Assembly: GCA_045592165.1 (NCBI GenBank) | Contig: JAZNUG010000202.1 | Span: forward strand, 1-16,761 | Source of the DNA: SFEL01 sp045592165 | GTDB lineage: Bacteria > Bacillota > Clostridia > Christensenellales > CAG-138 | Direction: 5' to 3' | DNA: 16,761 bases | Part shown: one piece after another, positions 15,127 to 16,761 of the stretch | Numbering within the stretch: position 1 is the first letter of the stretch | Layout: each line of letters opens with the position of its first letter | The notes under the pieces: model-generated | Told to the model about the DNA's origin: nothing | The model's database searches: none | The model's input: the letters and a program-made list of their open reading frames with translations, nothing else | Made by a program: the position numbers and the translations under genes

Positions 15127-15560
15127 CCGAGATATTCATGGAAACCACAGGGCCGCAGGATTGTCCCGATACGGTAAGCGCTGCCATTGAGGCCGCCCTT
15201 GCCCATAGGGGCCGCAGCGGACAGATAACAGTAACCCTTGTGGATGACGAAGAAATACATGAGATAAACCGCACCTACCGAAATGTGGATAGGCCGACTG
15301 ATGTTATCAGCTTCCCTTCGGAAGAGGGAGAACACATTGCAGAGATACCCGACGGCTTTCTTGGGGATATTATCATCTCCATCCCCAGAGCGCAGGCTCA
15401 GGCGGAGGAATACGGCCATTCCTTCAGGCGGGAACTGAGTTTCCTTGCGGTACACGGCACGCTGCATCTTCTGGGGTATGACCACATGACTGATGAAGAG
15501 GCAAAGGAAATGTTCGGCCTGCAGGAGGATATTCTTAAAGAAATGGGGATACAGAGATAA
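15123..15560 (+). CDS. ybeY: rRNA maturation RNase YbeY
   Basis: 145 residues, the normal length. The zinc motif HGTLHLLGYDH supplies His111, His115 and His121 (HxxxHxxxxxH), and the preceding NRTYRNVDRPTDVISFP and GDIIIS are family signatures. YbeY is a metal-dependent endoribonuclease acting in 16S rRNA 3'-end maturation and 70S quality control. The ATG overlaps the pgpH stop as ATGA, and GAGGAG (15108-15113) is 9 bases upstream. The last base of its stop is the first base of the cdd start, so the genes are coupled. Confidence 0.96.
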   Translation: MTEIFMETTGPQDCPDTVSAAIEAALAHRGRSGQITVTLVDDEEIHEINRTYRNVDRPTDVISFPSEEGEHIAEIPDGFLGDIIISIPRAQAQAEEYGHSFRRELSFLAVHGTLHLLGYDHMTDEEAKEMFGLQEDILKEMGIQR

Positions 15561-15970
15561 TGCAGATACACGAATACGAAATACGCAATATGATACGCAT
15601 GGCGCAGGATGCAATGAAGAGGGCATATGTACCCTATTCAAAGTTTCATGTGGGTGCTTGCCTGAAGGCAGCAAGCGGCGCCTATTACCTTGGCTGCAAT
15701 ATAGAAAATGCCGCCTATGGGCCCACCAACTGCGCCGAGCGCACCGCAATGTTCAAGGCAGTATATGAAGGCGAGCGCAAGTTTGATGCGCTGGCGGTAA
15801 TATGGGATGGGGATACCTATTCCGTGCCCTGCGGGGTATGCCGTCAGGTTCTGGCAGAGTTCTGTGATAAGGATATGCCGGTTATCTGCGCCAATAACAG
15901 GGGCGAATATGAAGTGAGATCGCTTGAAGAACTGCTGCCCTTTGCTTTTACAAAAGAGGATCTTAAGTAA
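15560..15970 (+). CDS. cdd: Cytidine deaminase
   Basis: 136 residues, the standard length for the small tetrameric form. The zinc ligands Cys58 (in TNCAERTA), Cys91 and Cys94 (in PCGVCRQVLAEF) and the catalytic Glu60 are all present, as is the YSKFHVGA substrate motif near residue 26. It converts cytidine and deoxycytidine to uridine and deoxyuridine in pyrimidine salvage. It follows ybeY with a one-base overlap (TAATG). In Bacillus and many Clostridia a dgkA gene separates ybeY and cdd, but none is present here. Its own stop overlaps the era start by one base. Confidence 0.96.
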   Translation: MQIHEYEIRNMIRMAQDAMKRAYVPYSKFHVGACLKAASGAYYLGCNIENAAYGPTNCAERTAMFKAVYEGERKFDALAVIWDGDTYSVPCGVCRQVLAEFCDKDMPVICANNRGEYEVRSLEELLPFAFTKEDLK

Positions 15971-16761
15971 TGACAGGATATCTTTCCGGATTTGTAACCA
16001 TAATAGGCAGCCCCAACGTGGGCAAAAGCACCCTGATGAACCGTCTGGTTGGCCAGAAGGTTTCCATAGTGTCCGAAAGGGCGCAGACCACCCGCAACAG
16101 GGTTATGGGCGTAGTCAGCCGTAAGGGGTATCAGATTGTATTTCTGGATACCCCGGGTGTTACTGTGCCCAAAAACAGGCTGGGCGAGTATATGCTGAAG
16201 GTAGCATACGATTCCCTCAATGAGGTGGAGGCTGTGCTGTTTATGGTGGATGCCATTGCAGGCATCAGGGAGAAGGACGAAGCAATAATAGAAAAGCTCC
16301 GCACGGCCAAGGCTCCCGTTATTGCCGCAATAAACAAGGCGGATATTGCCACGCTGGACCATATTGAGTCCGCCCGGGAAAGGCTTGAAAAGGAAGACTT
16401 TATTCAGGAAATAATCAAGATATCCGCTGAGGAAGGCAGAGGATTGGACAAGCTGGAGGCAGCCCTTAAGGCAAGGCTGGTGGAAGGCCCCCAGTATTTC
16501 CCGGAGGATATGGTTACAGATCAGCCCGAAAGGGTAATCTGCGGCGAAATGATAAGGGAAAAGGCACTCATGCTGCTTAAGGAAGAAGTTCCCCACGGCA
16601 TAGGTGTCGGCATAGATAAAATGCATCTGAGAGAAGACGGAATGTATGATATCTGGGCTACAATTTATTGCGAACGGGACGGCCACAAGGGCATCATAAT
16701 CGGCAAGCAGGGCCGTATGCTGAAGCGTATCGGCACAGAAGCCCGCAGGGATATAGAATGG
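15970..16761 (+). CDS. era: GTPase Era (3' end outside window)
   Basis: 264 codons are present, of about 300 usual, open to the right edge. G1 GSPNVGKST at 13-21, the QTTRNR switch region at about 39-44, G3 DTPG at 60-63, G4 NKAD at 122-125 and G5 SA near 152-153 identify an Era-type GTPase. The C-terminal KH domain has begun, with its GKQG loop (IIIGKQGRMLKRIG). Era binds the 3' end of 16S rRNA and assists 30S assembly, which fits the neighbouring YbeY. AGAGGA (15955-15960) lies 9 bases before the ATG, and the start overlaps the cdd stop by one base. Confidence 0.96.
   Translation, partial: MTGYLSGFVTIIGSPNVGKSTLMNRLVGQKVSIVSERAQTTRNRVMGVVSRKGYQIVFLDTPGVTVPKNRLGEYMLKVAYDSLNEVEAVLFMVDAIAGIREKDEAIIEKLRTAKAPVIAAINKADIATLDHIESARERLEKEDFIQEIIKISAEEGRGLDKLEAALKARLVEGPQYFPEDMVTDQPERVICGEMIREKALMLLKEEVPHGIGVGIDKMHLREDGMYDIWATIYCERDGHKGIIIGKQGRMLKRIGTEARRDIEW

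Noticed and set aside
1..16761. tRNA, rRNA, CRISPR array, insertion sequence, phage or toxin-antitoxin genes
   Set aside because: I looked for repeated spacers, transposase motifs, cloverleaf arms and paired small genes and saw none. The genes here are conserved core functions.

Overview
The window looks like a chromosomal segment of an endospore-forming or formerly spore-forming member of the Firmicutes, class Clostridia. Two gene orders support this. One is yabM-yabN (lipid flippase-like protein plus MazG) on the minus strand. The other is the yqfC-yqfD-phoH-yqfF(pgpH)-ybeY-cdd-era cluster on the plus strand. Both orders are known from Bacillus subtilis and its relatives. Base composition is close to half G+C by eye, and ATA is used very freely for isoleucine. 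The genus cannot be named from the sequence. No tRNA, rRNA, insertion sequence, phage gene or CRISPR array was seen, and no intergenic gap exceeds 300 bases.

Layout. Positions 1-2469 (minus) hold a two-gene operon: a YabM/SpoVB/MurJ-type membrane protein followed by a YabN-type methylase-MazG protein that runs off the left edge. A divergent promoter region (2470-2705) leads into a plus-strand nucleoside kinase fused to a threonyl-tRNA-synthetase-like N-terminus (2706-4373). That gene meets a small minus-strand membrane protein (4374-4769) stop codon to stop codon. A strong extended -10 promoter at 4777-4805 drives a two-gene plus-strand operon, glycerophosphodiester phosphodiesterase (TTG start) and a VanW-domain cell-wall protein. 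It ends at a symmetric terminator (7241-7267) shared with the convergent MFS transporter (7286-8563, minus). Back-to-back promoters (8597-8663) serve the transporter and an asparaginase-lipoprotein operon (8695-11083), which closes with a hairpin terminator at 11100-11125.

Right part. From about 11128 to the right edge runs one tightly packed operon. It starts with two sporulation genes (yqfC and yqfD, both with GTG starts and a possible sigma-E promoter). RNA/ribosome-related and c-di-AMP genes follow: phoH, a shortened pgpH, ybeY, cdd and a partial era. Most junctions from yqfD onward overlap by 1-17 bases, suggesting translational coupling. The dgkA gene usually found between ybeY and cdd is absent, and PgpH lacks the large extracellular domain typical of its family.

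The window is mostly conserved core genome. I found no credible undescribed multi-gene system. The more unusual points are the shortened PgpH, the degenerate-looking methylase half of YabN, and the promoter arrangements.
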